Shown here: positions 15,427 to 23,516 of the stretch, piece after piece
Position numbering within the stretch: the stretch's first letter is position 1
Layout: each line of letters begins with the position of its first letter
From: Desulfarculus baarsii DSM 2075
Lineage (GTDB): Bacteria; Desulfobacterota; Desulfarculia; Desulfarculales; Desulfarculaceae
DNA length: 64,000 bases
Direction of reading: 5' to 3'
Assembly: GCF_000143965.1 (NCBI RefSeq)
Contig: NC_014365.1
Coordinates: 1,887,501-1,951,500, forward strand
Translations under genes and position numbers: made by a program
The notes under the pieces: generated by a model
Database searches by the model: none
Told to the model about the DNA's origin: nothing
Seen by the model: the letters and a program-made list of their open reading frames with translations, nothing else

Positions 15427-17385
15427 ATGCGCCTTTATGCCAAGATAATCGCCAAAAGTAGCCTGATGCTGGCCTGGGAAAAGGTGCTGGCCAACAAGGG
15501 CGCCCCCGGCGGAGACCGCCAAACGCTGGATGATTTTGCCGAAAGCCTGGAGCGCAACCTGGAAGGTCTGCACGCCGCCCTGCGTTCGGCCAGCTATCGC
15601 CCCGGCCCCATCAGGAACGTGAGCATTCCCAAACGCGATGGCTCGCCACGCAGGCTTTCCATCCCCTCGGTGGCCGATCGGGTGGTGCAAACCGCCCTGT
15701 GCCAGGGGCTGACGCCCATCCTGGAGCCGGAGATGGAAGACGCCAGCTTCGCCTATCGGCCGGGGCGCTCGGTGCAAATGGCCGTGGAGCGCGTCGGCCG
15801 TTATTTCCGCCAGGGCTATCACTGGGTGGTGGACGGCGACATCGACGATTATTTTGACTCCATCCCCCACCACGGGCTCATGGCGGTTTTGCGCCGCTAC
15901 GTGGACGATCAGGACGTGTTGGGGCTCATCGCGCAATGGTTGGCCCACGCCCATGCCGGCGGGGTGGGCGTTTCCCAGGGTTCGCCCCTGTCGCCCCTGC
16001 TGGCCAACATTTATTTGGACGACATGGACGAACGCATCGGCCGGACGGGGGCGCGTTTGGTGCGGTTTGCCGATGATTTTCTGCTGCTGTGCAAAAGCGA
16101 GGAGCGAGCCCGCGAGTCTCTGGCGGCGATGAGCGCGTTGTTGGCCGAGTATGGGCTGGGGCTCAACCCCGACAAAACCCGCATTGTCAACTTCGAGCAA
16201 GGCTTTGAGTTTTTGGGCCGGCTTTTTGTGCGCTCCATGGCCTTGGAGCGCGAGCAGGAGTCGGACGCGCCGCAAGAAACGCCGCCCGGCCCAACGCCCG
16301 ACGATCCATCGCCGCCGGTGGAGCCCTTGCATCAGGCGTCGGAGGGCCCCGGCTTCCAAGACCTGTCGCCCCGGCTGCGGGTGATGTATCTCAGCCGCAA
16401 GGGTTGCCGCCTGGATGTGCGAGGCCGGGCCTTTGTGGTGCGTTCGGGCCCGGAACCAGACGCGCCGGAGCTGATGGTGGTCTTGCCCAGCCAGTTGGAC
16501 CGCGTGGAGCTTTGGCCCGGCTGCGACATATCGCAAAAAGCCCAGCGTTTCGCCCTGGAGTGTCGCACGCCCGTGGCCTACGTGGATGGCTGGGGCCGCA
16601 CCCTGGGCGTGTTGGAGCCCATGGTCGCCGACAAGGCCGCCCTGCACCTGGCCCAGGCGGCGGTGGCCCTGGACGAGACCAAGCGCCTGGCCCTGGCCCG
16701 GCTCATCTGCGCCGGCCGCGTGCGTGGCCAACGGGCCTTGCTCATGCGGCTCAACCGCCGGCGCAAAAACTCCGATATCGAAAGCAATCTGGCGGCCTTC
16801 AAGCAATTGCCGCGGCGCATCGCCACGGCCACGACCATCTCCGAGCTGCTGGGCCTGGAAGGAGAGGCGGCCAAGCGTTATTGGGCGAGCCTGGCCCTGT
16901 TGCTGGACAAAAGCTGGGGATTTTCCAGCCGCCAACGGCGTCCGCCGCGCGATGGGGTGAACATGGTCATCTCCTATGTCGCCTCCATGCTCTACCGCGA
17001 TCTGCGCTGCCTGGCGGCCCGCCACGGGCTGCATCCAGGCTTCGCCAGCCTGCACGGCTCGTTGGACGGCAAGCCAGGCTGCATCTCCGATCTGGTGGAG
17101 GAGTTTCGCGCGCCGCTTTGCGAGGGGCTGGCGGTGTATTTGGCCAATAATCACATCTTGAAGAAAGAGATGTTTTACAAAACCGATAAATGGCCTTGCC
17201 ATGTCACCCCCGAAGGGCGCGAAACCATCATTCGCGCTTACGAGGCTTGGCTCGATCGCCCCGTCAAGTCGCCGCGCTCCGGCGAAAAAGTGAAATGGCG
17301 TGGTCTGCTGGAGGAACAAGTCCTGGCCTACCGGGATCATGTCATGGGGCGGAGTGTTTATGCGCCCTACGACATGAAATATTGA
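15427..17385 (+). CDS. cas1: Reverse transcriptase-Cas1 fusion
   Basis: 652 residues from ATG 15427 (15418 adds three). No Shine-Dalgarno is evident for either; the promoter at 15356 excludes the longer frame. Residues 1-260 are a group II intron-type reverse transcriptase: NKGAPGGDRQTL, RRLSIPSVADRVVQTAL, DGDIDDYFDSIP (near 138), QGSPLSPLLANIYLD (near 184) and catalytic FADDF (near 214; Phe replaces the usual Tyr). A Pro/Glu-rich linker leads to Cas1 (about 330-600) with metal ligands in GEAAKRYW (E near 480), LHPGFASLH (H near 536) and CISDLVEEFR (D near 555). Such fusions with Cas2 capture spacers from RNA as well as DNA. Cas6 is a separate gene here rather than fused at the N-terminus. 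Confidence 0.93.
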   Translation: MRLYAKIIAKSSLMLAWEKVLANKGAPGGDRQTLDDFAESLERNLEGLHAALRSASYRPGPIRNVSIPKRDGSPRRLSIPSVADRVVQTALCQGLTPILEPEMEDASFAYRPGRSVQMAVERVGRYFRQGYHWVVDGDIDDYFDSIPHHGLMAVLRRYVDDQDVLGLIAQWLAHAHAGGVGVSQGSPLSPLLANIYLDDMDERIGRTGARLVRFADDFLLLCKSEERARESLAAMSALLAEYGLGLNPDKTRIVNFEQGFEFLGRLFVRSMALEREQESDAPQETPPGPTPDDPSPPVEPLHQASEGPGFQDLSPRLRVMYLSRKGCRLDVRGRAFVVRSGPEPDAPELMVVLPSQLDRVELWPGCDISQKAQRFALECRTPVAYVDGWGRTLGVLEPMVADKAALHLAQAAVALDETKRLALARLICAGRVRGQRALLMRLNRRRKNSDIESNLAAFKQLPRRIATATTISELLGLEGEAAKRYWASLALLLDKSWGFSSRQRRPPRDGVNMVISYVASMLYRDLRCLAARHGLHPGFASLHGSLDGKPGCISDLVEEFRAPLCEGLAVYLANNHILKKEMFYKTDKWPCHVTPEGRETIIRAYEAWLDRPVKSPRSGEKVKWRGLLEEQVLAYRDHVMGRSVYAPYDMKY

Positions 17386-17396
17386 GGCCCGAGAGC

Positions 17397-17684
17397 ATGT
17401 CCGGCGCTGAAATGCTGGTGGTGTTCGCCTACGATGTGGAAGATGATTCCCGTCGGCGGCGGTTGGCCAGAGTGCTTGGGAACCACGCCGTGCGAGTGCA
17501 AAAAAGCGTCTTTGAGGCCTGGCTGGATGAGGGCGCGGCCAAAATCATCGCCTCGCGCGCGGCGGCCGAGCTGGGCCCCCGTGATTCCTTGCGGGTCTAT
17601 GCCCTGGACGCCAGCGGTGTTGGGAAAACTCTGGTCTTTGGCGTGACGGCGCCCCCCCAGAGCCATGATTATTACTTTGTTTGA
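17397..17684 (+). CDS. cas2: Cas2 spacer-integration subunit
   Basis: 95 residues from ATG 17397 (an in-frame ATG at 17412 would give a more typical MLVVFAYDV start). The ferredoxin-like Cas2 fold is visible: first strand LVVFAYDVEDDSRRRRLARVL, then VQKSVFEAWLD, and a last strand TLVFGVTAPP. Cas2 dimers bridge two Cas1 dimers and position spacer DNA for insertion at the leader-repeat junction. It follows RT-cas1 by 11 bases and precedes cas6 by 12, so the three form one operon. Confidence 0.9.
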   Translation: MSGAEMLVVFAYDVEDDSRRRRLARVLGNHAVRVQKSVFEAWLDEGAAKIIASRAAAELGPRDSLRVYALDASGVGKTLVFGVTAPPQSHDYYFV

Positions 17685-17696
17685 AGGATTATCACA

Positions 17697-18617
17697 GTGA
17701 CCAAAGATGGCCTGAGCGCCTGGCTATTGCATCCCGATGGTCAAGCGTCGCTGGTGGAGCTTTGCGGGCTTTGGCGCGAGACTTTGGTGCGGGCCAGTTG
17801 CCTCCTGGACCCGCCGCCGTGGCAAGAAGGCGTTGCCCCGTGGGAACTGGCGGGCAAGGTGCGCGGCTCTTGGGGCGATGATCTCAAGCGCGGCGCGTCG
17901 CTGCTGGCCCTGGCTGGCCAGCCCTGCCCGTGGTGGCCGCCTTGCGCCCTGGACGTGTTTTTTCGGCCCCAAGGTAAGTTGACCGGTGGCCTGGAAATCC
18001 CCAAGCCCTACGTGATCAGGGTTGATTACGAACCAGAGGCGGGCATGGTGCGGATCGTCTTGGCGCTGTTTGGCCTGGCCGGCGACTATGCCACGGCGGC
18101 GGCGGCGTCCCTGGCCGCCGCTCTGCGACACAACCTGCGCTGGGCCCAGGGGCGCGCGCCCGGCTGCGAACTGGCCGATATGGAAATTGTCGCCGCTCCC
18201 GCGCCAGACCCAGGCGATGGCGCTCACAAAGCCTGTTTGCGCTTTTTGGCTCCGCTGAACCAGCGCAGCGGCCGAGAGAGTCTCTTGAGCCCGCAAAGCA
18301 TGCTCACCGGCCTGGCCAACCGCGTCTCCGGCCTGGCGCGCTGGCATGGTCTGGAGCTGGCGGAGGACTTCAAGGAGCTCAAGCGCTTGATTCGAAGCCT
18401 GCAAGGGGAGTTCGAGCAAGCGGAGCGCCACCACTGGTTTCGTCAGTCCCAAAGGCAGGATGGCCGAAACATCCCCATGGAGGGTTTTCTGGGCGATCTT
18501 TGGCTCCGTGGGGATTTGCTTGCCCTGACGCCGCTGTTGGCGTTGGGCGAACGCTGTCATGCCGGTGGACGCGCGGCCCTGGGCATGGGGCAATATCGCC
18601 TGGAATGGCAGACATGA
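17697..18617 (+). CDS. cas6: Cas6 pre-crRNA processing endoribonuclease
   Basis: 306 residues from GTG 17697, with GAAGGA 9 bases upstream. The clearest signature is C-terminal: GGRAALGMGQYRLEW, the glycine-rich RNA-binding loop and last strand of the Cas6 family. The N-terminal half has RAMP-like strands (YVIRVDYEPEAGMVRIVLALFG). Cas6 would cut the leftward array transcript at the base of the repeat hairpin and leave the ATTGAAAC handle. The catalytic histidine is not assignable by eye; His residues lie at 143 (ALRHNL) and near 240 (ERHHWF). It is the last gene of the RT-cas1-cas2-cas6 operon. Confidence 0.82.
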   Translation: MTKDGLSAWLLHPDGQASLVELCGLWRETLVRASCLLDPPPWQEGVAPWELAGKVRGSWGDDLKRGASLLALAGQPCPWWPPCALDVFFRPQGKLTGGLEIPKPYVIRVDYEPEAGMVRIVLALFGLAGDYATAAAASLAAALRHNLRWAQGRAPGCELADMEIVAAPAPDPGDGAHKACLRFLAPLNQRSGRESLLSPQSMLTGLANRVSGLARWHGLELAEDFKELKRLIRSLQGEFEQAERHHWFRQSQRQDGRNIPMEGFLGDLWLRGDLLALTPLLALGERCHAGGRAALGMGQYRLEWQT

Positions 18618-18776
18618 GGTCGGCCGACTGTTTTGGGTTGACCTCCGCCCATGGATGGGCAAATATTTCTCCATGTCTTTCAGGGCATTACAGTTCTTTC
18701 GGGCGGGTCTGATCCACGTCGCCATTGTTTAGCCATTGCTTGTTCGCTTGTCGCCAAGCCAGGGGGAGAAACGCGC

Positions 18777-19739
18777 ATGCCGCCGGCCAACCGTCGCAAG
18801 GTGTTCATCAGCTATTGTCACGAAGACAAAGACTTGGCCAGGGACCGCCTTCTGGCCTGTCTGGAGGCCGGCGGCGTTGAAGCCATCATCGATATCAAAC
18901 ATTTCAAGGGCGGCACGACTCTTGCCGGCCAGATGGACCAACACCAAGACGACGCCGATCAGCAGGTTTTGCTGATTTCCAAAAAATATCTCGGCCAACC
19001 AAATTGCCAACGCGAGATGGCCCGCGCAATCGCCATGGACCCGGATTTTACTCACGGGCTGGCAGGGAACGGCCCCAAGGTGCTGCCCGTGTTGCTTGGC
19101 GATGTTGAGCGCGCAGAACTCCCCGCCGGTCTTACCCGGCCAAATCCGCTGATGCCGGATTTGCGCGATAAGCGCCCTTGCGCCGAAGGTGAAACGGAAT
19201 GGGACCGCCTTGTAAAGCTTTGCGGCGCTGATCTTGGCACAAGCCCCACGGCCTGGCTGAAGGCCAGGGACAAAATTCGCCGACTAATGAGAAACGATAA
19301 TCCGGTCTGCCTATATGTCAATGATAACCGCTCCGTCAATTGGAGGGGGCTCATCGATAATGTCTGCTCCGAACATGACCCCTGGGACGCGTTGCCCGAT
19401 CTTGACCATCGCTTCGAACTCAAGGCCCCTTGCCCGACCGACAAGATAATCGGCGACATCGCCGGCGCGCGCGATGTTTTGGCCTTCAACCAGCACCTGG
19501 AACAGCGCCAAACGCGGCCTTGCCGGGTTTGTTTCACTCATTTCCATCTGGCTGCCCAACACCCAGGCTGGGACGCAGGCTTTTTGAGCAACCTGACCAA
19601 CCTGGTTAAAAAACAGCATATCTGGCTGCTGGCGCAAACGCGCAGGCCCATGGACGCCACGGAACGGGAGCTTGTTCCCCCTAATGCCTATGACTATGAG
19701 TCCAGCCTGGCCGCGCTCTGCGCCGAGGTGAGGCTGTGA
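18777..19739 (+). CDS. TIR-domain protein, candidate NADase effector
   Basis: 320 residues from ATG 18777, preceded by a strong AGGGGGAG site; the longer frame from 18651 lacks one. Residues 8-130 form a TIR/TIR_2 fold: KVFISYCHEDKDLARDRL, IIDIKHFKGG, QQVLLISKKYL and NCQREMARAI, where E80 is in the position of the catalytic glutamate of TIR NAD-hydrolases. The C-terminal ~160 residues (from LKARDKIRRLM) are not recognised but look like a compact alpha/beta domain. It overlaps the next gene (TGATG), so the two are made together. It starts 160 bases after cas6 on the same strand. A role in defence by NAD depletion is inference; it may belong to the CRISPR locus or be an independent neighbour. 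Confidence 0.72.
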   Translation: MPPANRRKVFISYCHEDKDLARDRLLACLEAGGVEAIIDIKHFKGGTTLAGQMDQHQDDADQQVLLISKKYLGQPNCQREMARAIAMDPDFTHGLAGNGPKVLPVLLGDVERAELPAGLTRPNPLMPDLRDKRPCAEGETEWDRLVKLCGADLGTSPTAWLKARDKIRRLMRNDNPVCLYVNDNRSVNWRGLIDNVCSEHDPWDALPDLDHRFELKAPCPTDKIIGDIAGARDVLAFNQHLEQRQTRPCRVCFTHFHLAAQHPGWDAGFLSNLTNLVKKQHIWLLAQTRRPMDATERELVPPNAYDYESSLAALCAEVRL

Positions 19740-22111
19740 TGGCCAAACCCAGCCTGCCCCTGGCCGAACTGCGCTTGTGGCCTTCCCACCACCGCGCGGC
19801 CCTGGCCTGGTTGGGGCTTTTTTATCGCGATCCCATGCTGTTTTGGGAGGAACTGGAGTCTATCCTCCAGCTCAAGTCGCGGATCAAAGCGACATTTTGT
19901 CTGTATGCCCATGCCCTGCCTTGGCTGTTTCTGGTTGTAGTTCTTGGCCGCTGGCTGCTCGTGGTCTTACTTCAGCCTGAGTTGCCCTATCACGGTTGGG
20001 CCGCCTTGCCGCGCCATGATTTCTGGATGGATAGCGTATTCGGGCTGGCAGTAGGGCTGGCATCCGGGCTGGCATTCGGGCTGGCATACGGCCTGGCAGT
20101 AGGGCTGGCAGTAGGGCTGGCAAAAGGGCTGGCAAGAGGGCTGGTATCCGGGCTGGCAGTAGGGCTGTTATTCGGGCTGGTATACGGGCTGTTATTCGGG
20201 CTGGACTCCGGGCTGGTATCCGGGCTGGTATACGGGCTGTTATTCGGGCTGGTATCCGGGCTGGTATCCGGGCTGGTATCCGGGCTGTTATTCGGGCTGG
20301 ACTCCGGGCTGGTATCCGGGCTGGTATACGGGCTGGCAGTAGGGCTGGTATCCGGGCTGGTATACGGGCTGGCAGTAGGGCTGGCAGGAGGGCTGGCAGA
20401 AGGGCTGGCGTTGGGGCTGGCGTTGGGGCTGGCGTTTTTTATTTCTTTAACCAGAGCCTACTATCTGCCAGTTCATTTTTTCTTTCTCTGGCCAAATCTA
20501 AAAGCCAACCGCTACCCCCGCCACCCCGTGGCCTGGGACCAAATGTGCGACGCGCGTTTTTTTGGCCTGGGCCGCTTGCTGGTGGCCTGGGCCCAAGCGC
20601 AACCCCAACACGGCCGGGCCGAAATAGAACGCCTCATCGACACCTACCCGAGCCAACGCCAAGAGGCGCTGTGGGCCAAGACGGTGCTGGCCATCAGGGA
20701 CATGGCCATGGAGGCCGATCTGGCCAAACTGCCGGCCATGGCCGCCGGCCTGCCCCGGGGCAAGAGGGGTTATCCGAGCCAAACCGAGCAGGTGGAAAGC
20801 CTGCTTTCTCCCGTGGCCGCTGGCTATCTGCGCTTGCGAAGCCAAGCCTCCCCGTGGCGCAAACTGGCGGCGGCGGAAAACTTGCGCGCGGCTGTCGAAC
20901 AATTTCACGGCCAAGTGAGCGGGTTCGCCCGCCCTCTGGGCCCGGAACTGCGCCAGGCGGCCGACCAGTGGCGGACATTGGCTAATAACGAGGTGGCCAA
21001 GGCCCAGGCCAATATGGGCAAGGAAAAAATCCCCGCCTGCTTCAAAGCTGGCGGGGAACTGAAGATGGACAACGACGCCTTTGTCAAGCGTGAAGGCGTG
21101 CTGGAAAAACTTGAAGACGCATTGGAAGACCCGCGGTCACGGGCCAGTTTGATTCTCCAAGGCCGCCGCCGCACCGGCAAAAGCTCCCTGATCGCTAACC
21201 TGCGGCCGTTCCTGCCGGAGGATGTGTTGCTGGTGGATGTGTCCATGCAAAGCGCCGCGTCGCGCACCAGCCAAAACCATTTCGCCGCCTCCATCGCCAG
21301 CCAGATTTGCCAGGTCGTGCCCGAGGCTGCGTTGGGGCCGCCGCCCGAGCGGGAAATGCCGCTGTGCGAGTTTGAGGATCTGGCGCGGCGGGCTGATGAG
21401 CTTTTGGGCGCGCAAAGGCGGCAATTGCTGATCGTGGTCGACGAGTATGAAACGATCGACAGCTTAATTGGCGAAGGTCGCTTTCATGCCGATGACATCT
21501 TGTCGCTGCTGCGCGTCGCCATCGAAAAAAGGCGCAATATCTTTTGGATGTTCGTGGGAACCCATCATATCGCCGAATTGCGCAACGCCCAATGGGCCTC
21601 TTATTTGATCAGCCCGCGCACGATTGCTATGCCCAGGTTCACGCCCGATGAAACCCGCGTCCTGTTGCTGGAGCCCATGCGCCACGCCAGCGCCGAGCAC
21701 AAGGTCGTCCACAAGGAGTCATCCTGGGGCGGCTCCGAGGGCATTGCGCGCATCCATCAAGAAACCGGCGGCTGGCCCTATTTTGTGCAGCTTTTGGCCG
21801 AAAACCTGCGCGGGATCATCAACAACACGCCCCAGGCGACCACGGTGACCGCGAAGATATTTGAGCGGGCGCGGCGGGAGGCCGTCGACGAGGCGGAAAG
21901 CGCCCTCCGGCAAATTCTGGCCCCGGATCTGGAAGGCGCCGAGGCTCAGTGGGAATATTTGCGCGGCTTCGTGGACCAAGAGGAACAACCCCCGCCGACC
22001 GACCGAGAAGTGTTGCAAGGGCTATTGTGGCGCGATCTCATCGAGCGCCACGACAATTGTTACCGCCTGACCGTGCCGCTATTTCGGCTGTGGATCGCAA
22101 AGCAGCCTTGA
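19739..22111 (+). CDS. Membrane-anchored P-loop ATPase (STAND/Orc-like) with GLxx repeat region
   Basis: 790 residues. A hydrophobic segment lies near residue 60 (WLFLVVVLGRWLLVVLL). Then come 33 tetrapeptides of form GLxx (about 102-233), very hydrophobic and probably membrane-embedded, and one more hydrophobic segment. A helical region follows, then an ATPase: Walker A GRRRTGKSSL (near 475), Walker B LLIVVDEYE (near 565) and a WMFVGTHHIAEL sensor-like strand. The C-terminal winged-helix region ends with LLWRDLIERHDNCYRLTVPLFRLWI, as in archaeal-type/STAND ATPases. The likely job is ATP-dependent sensing or assembly at the membrane that controls the TIR partner encoded just upstream. I do not know a named system with exactly this pair. 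Confidence 0.65.
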   Translation: MAKPSLPLAELRLWPSHHRAALAWLGLFYRDPMLFWEELESILQLKSRIKATFCLYAHALPWLFLVVVLGRWLLVVLLQPELPYHGWAALPRHDFWMDSVFGLAVGLASGLAFGLAYGLAVGLAVGLAKGLARGLVSGLAVGLLFGLVYGLLFGLDSGLVSGLVYGLLFGLVSGLVSGLVSGLLFGLDSGLVSGLVYGLAVGLVSGLVYGLAVGLAGGLAEGLALGLALGLAFFISLTRAYYLPVHFFFLWPNLKANRYPRHPVAWDQMCDARFFGLGRLLVAWAQAQPQHGRAEIERLIDTYPSQRQEALWAKTVLAIRDMAMEADLAKLPAMAAGLPRGKRGYPSQTEQVESLLSPVAAGYLRLRSQASPWRKLAAAENLRAAVEQFHGQVSGFARPLGPELRQAADQWRTLANNEVAKAQANMGKEKIPACFKAGGELKMDNDAFVKREGVLEKLEDALEDPRSRASLILQGRRRTGKSSLIANLRPFLPEDVLLVDVSMQSAASRTSQNHFAASIASQICQVVPEAALGPPPEREMPLCEFEDLARRADELLGAQRRQLLIVVDEYETIDSLIGEGRFHADDILSLLRVAIEKRRNIFWMFVGTHHIAELRNAQWASYLISPRTIAMPRFTPDETRVLLLEPMRHASAEHKVVHKESSWGGSEGIARIHQETGGWPYFVQLLAENLRGIINNTPQATTVTAKIFERARREAVDEAESALRQILAPDLEGAEAQWEYLRGFVDQEEQPPPTDREVLQGLLWRDLIERHDNCYRLTVPLFRLWIAKQP
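20042..20437 (+). repeat. 33 tandem 12-bp repeats encoding GLxx tetrapeptides
   Basis: From 20042 to 20437 every 12 bases begin GGGCTG or GGGCTGT, for example GGGCTGGTATCC, GGGCTGGTATAC, GGGCTGGCAGTA and GGGCTGTTATTC. The total is exactly 33 units (396 bp) without a frame break. Several higher-order blocks recur, such as the DS-VS-VY-LF order, which suggests duplication of multi-unit segments. Such DNA is prone to length change by slippage, so the membrane region may vary between strains. Confidence 0.9.
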
Positions 22112-22225
22112 AAGCGTCTCCATTGCTTCCGCTCGCGGGGCTAGGGCGGCAACTAGCATAGTCTTGATGCGGGGCGACCATGATCAACCGGTCGCCGGCG
22201 CGCGTCACGCCTCGGGCGAGATGGT

Positions 22226-22270
22226 TTGACACGCTTCTTTCTGTCTGATATAAGTAAGTGTGTACTTACT
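22226..22270 (+). promoter_or_regulatory. Promoter and operator of the TetR gene
   Basis: Near-consensus promoter: TTGACA (22226-22231), 17 bases, TATAAG (22249-22254). Overlapping the -10 and start is an inverted repeat AGTAAGT (22253-22259), GTGT, ACTTACT (22264-22270). The same half sites recur at 22914. Position over the promoter implies autorepression by the TetR protein encoded 15 bases downstream. Confidence 0.78.
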
Positions 22271-22284
22271 ACAGAGGCGGAAGC

Positions 22285-22887
22285 ATGTCCCACGGCGAAA
22301 ACCGCATGAGCGCGGAACAAAGAAAGCTACTCATTTTGGAGACGGCGCTTGATGTGTTTGCGCAAAAGGGCTTCAGTGGGGCGCGCACCAAGGAGATCGC
22401 CAGGGAGGCGGGGGTGAGTGAAACTCTTTTGTTTCGTCATTTCAAGAACAAAGAAAATTTATACGTCGAGGCGTTGCATCAGCTTTTCGCCCATCATCCG
22501 GTGGGTGAGGAGATGGCGCCGGCCATGCGGGCCGGCGATGACCGGGAAGTGCTATACACCATCGCCCGCCACATCATGGAGCACGTGGGCCGTGACAAGC
22601 GCATAGTGCGTCTCACTTTTTTCAGCAGCCTGGAGGGCCTGCACATGGCTGATCACGAGAGAACCCCCATCCGGATTCTGGAAGAATATTTTGCCAAGCG
22701 CATGCAAGAAGGCGCGCTCCGGGCCAAGGAACCGCACCTGACCGCGCGCTTTTTCCTTTTCGCGGTTTTTTTGTATGTAACGGATATGCATATGAATTTA
22801 TTCGGTGAGCCCCTGGGGATCAGCGACGATGAGGCGGCTTGGACCCTGGCGGACATATTCATGGACGGGCTCTTGCCCCGGGGCTAG
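22285..22887 (+). CDS. TetR-family transcriptional regulator
   Basis: 200 residues from ATG 22285, which follows an AGAGGCGG site; the upstream in-frame start at 22258 lies inside the operator. The N-terminal DNA-binding domain is clear: KLLILETALDVFAQKGFSGARTKEIA, then VSETLLFRHFKNKENLY. The C-terminal ligand domain is divergent and unassigned. Its operator occurs twice, over its own promoter and before the downstream methyltransferase gene, so it likely represses itself and the 22947-24223 pair until an unknown ligand binds. Confidence 0.9.
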   Translation: MSHGENRMSAEQRKLLILETALDVFAQKGFSGARTKEIAREAGVSETLLFRHFKNKENLYVEALHQLFAHHPVGEEMAPAMRAGDDREVLYTIARHIMEHVGRDKRIVRLTFFSSLEGLHMADHERTPIRILEEYFAKRMQEGALRAKEPHLTARFFLFAVFLYVTDMHMNLFGEPLGISDDEAAWTLADIFMDGLLPRG

Positions 22888-22913
22888 GCCCTATTTTTTT
22901 TGTGGTCCATAAA

Positions 22914-22927
22914 AGTAAGTACTTACT
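22914..22927 (+). promoter_or_regulatory. Second TetR operator
   Basis: A perfect 14-bp palindrome AGTAAGTACTTACT, using the same half sites as the operator at 22253 but without the 4-bp spacer. It lies 27 bases after the tetR stop codon and 20 bases before the methyltransferase start. Confidence 0.75.
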
Positions 22928-22946
22928 ACGATGGGAGGAAATAAGC

Positions 22947-23516
22947 ATGGCGGAACATGTGTGCCCGGTGTGGGTGGGATATCTGCTCTTGAGCCCACTC
23001 AGAAAGCTTATGGAAAGCCCCCGCAAATTGCTGGGATCGTACATCTCGCCCGGCATGACCGTGCTGGAGCCGGGCTGCGGCATGGGCTTTTTCACCCTGC
23101 CCGTGGCCCGGATGGTGGGGCCGGAGGGCAAGGTCGTGGCGGTGGACATCCAACCGAAGATGCTGCAAAAGGTGCGCGCCCGGGCCGCGAGCGCCAAGCT
23201 TCTGGACCGCATCGAGACGCGCCTGGCCACGGGCGACGTGCTGGGGTTGGAGGATCTGGCGGGCGGGGTTGATTTCGCCTTGGCCCTGCACGTGGTGCAT
23301 GAGCTAAAGGACCAGGCGGGTTTTTTTCGCGAGATCCATGAGGCCTTGAAACCGGGCGGCAGGCTTCTGGTGGTCGAGCCCAGGGGGCATGTCAGCGCGG
23401 ATAACTTCGCCGAATTCCTGGCGTTGGCGCATCGCGCGGGCTTGGAAACCGACCCCGCCGAGCCTCCGCGCGGCCTGCGGGCCTTGCTTGTCAAGCCGGA
23501 AAGGAAAGAGCAATGA
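22947..23516 (+). CDS. Class I SAM-dependent methyltransferase
   Basis: 189 residues from ATG 22947 with GGGAGG upstream. It has motif I VLEPGCGMGFFTLPVA near residue 40, motif II VVAVDIQPKML, a post-I acidic region (ATGDVLGLEDL) and motif III LKPGGRLLVVEP. This is the UbiE/ArsM-like small-methyltransferase shape without an added substrate domain, so the substrate is unknown. The first residues include a cysteine (AEHVCPVWVG), a common start in a subgroup near membrane proteins. It is under the palindromic operator at 22914 and overlaps the next gene as ATGA. Confidence 0.85.
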   Translation: MAEHVCPVWVGYLLLSPLRKLMESPRKLLGSYISPGMTVLEPGCGMGFFTLPVARMVGPEGKVVAVDIQPKMLQKVRARAASAKLLDRIETRLATGDVLGLEDLAGGVDFALALHVVHELKDQAGFFREIHEALKPGGRLLVVEPRGHVSADNFAEFLALAHRAGLETDPAEPPRGLRALLVKPERKEQ

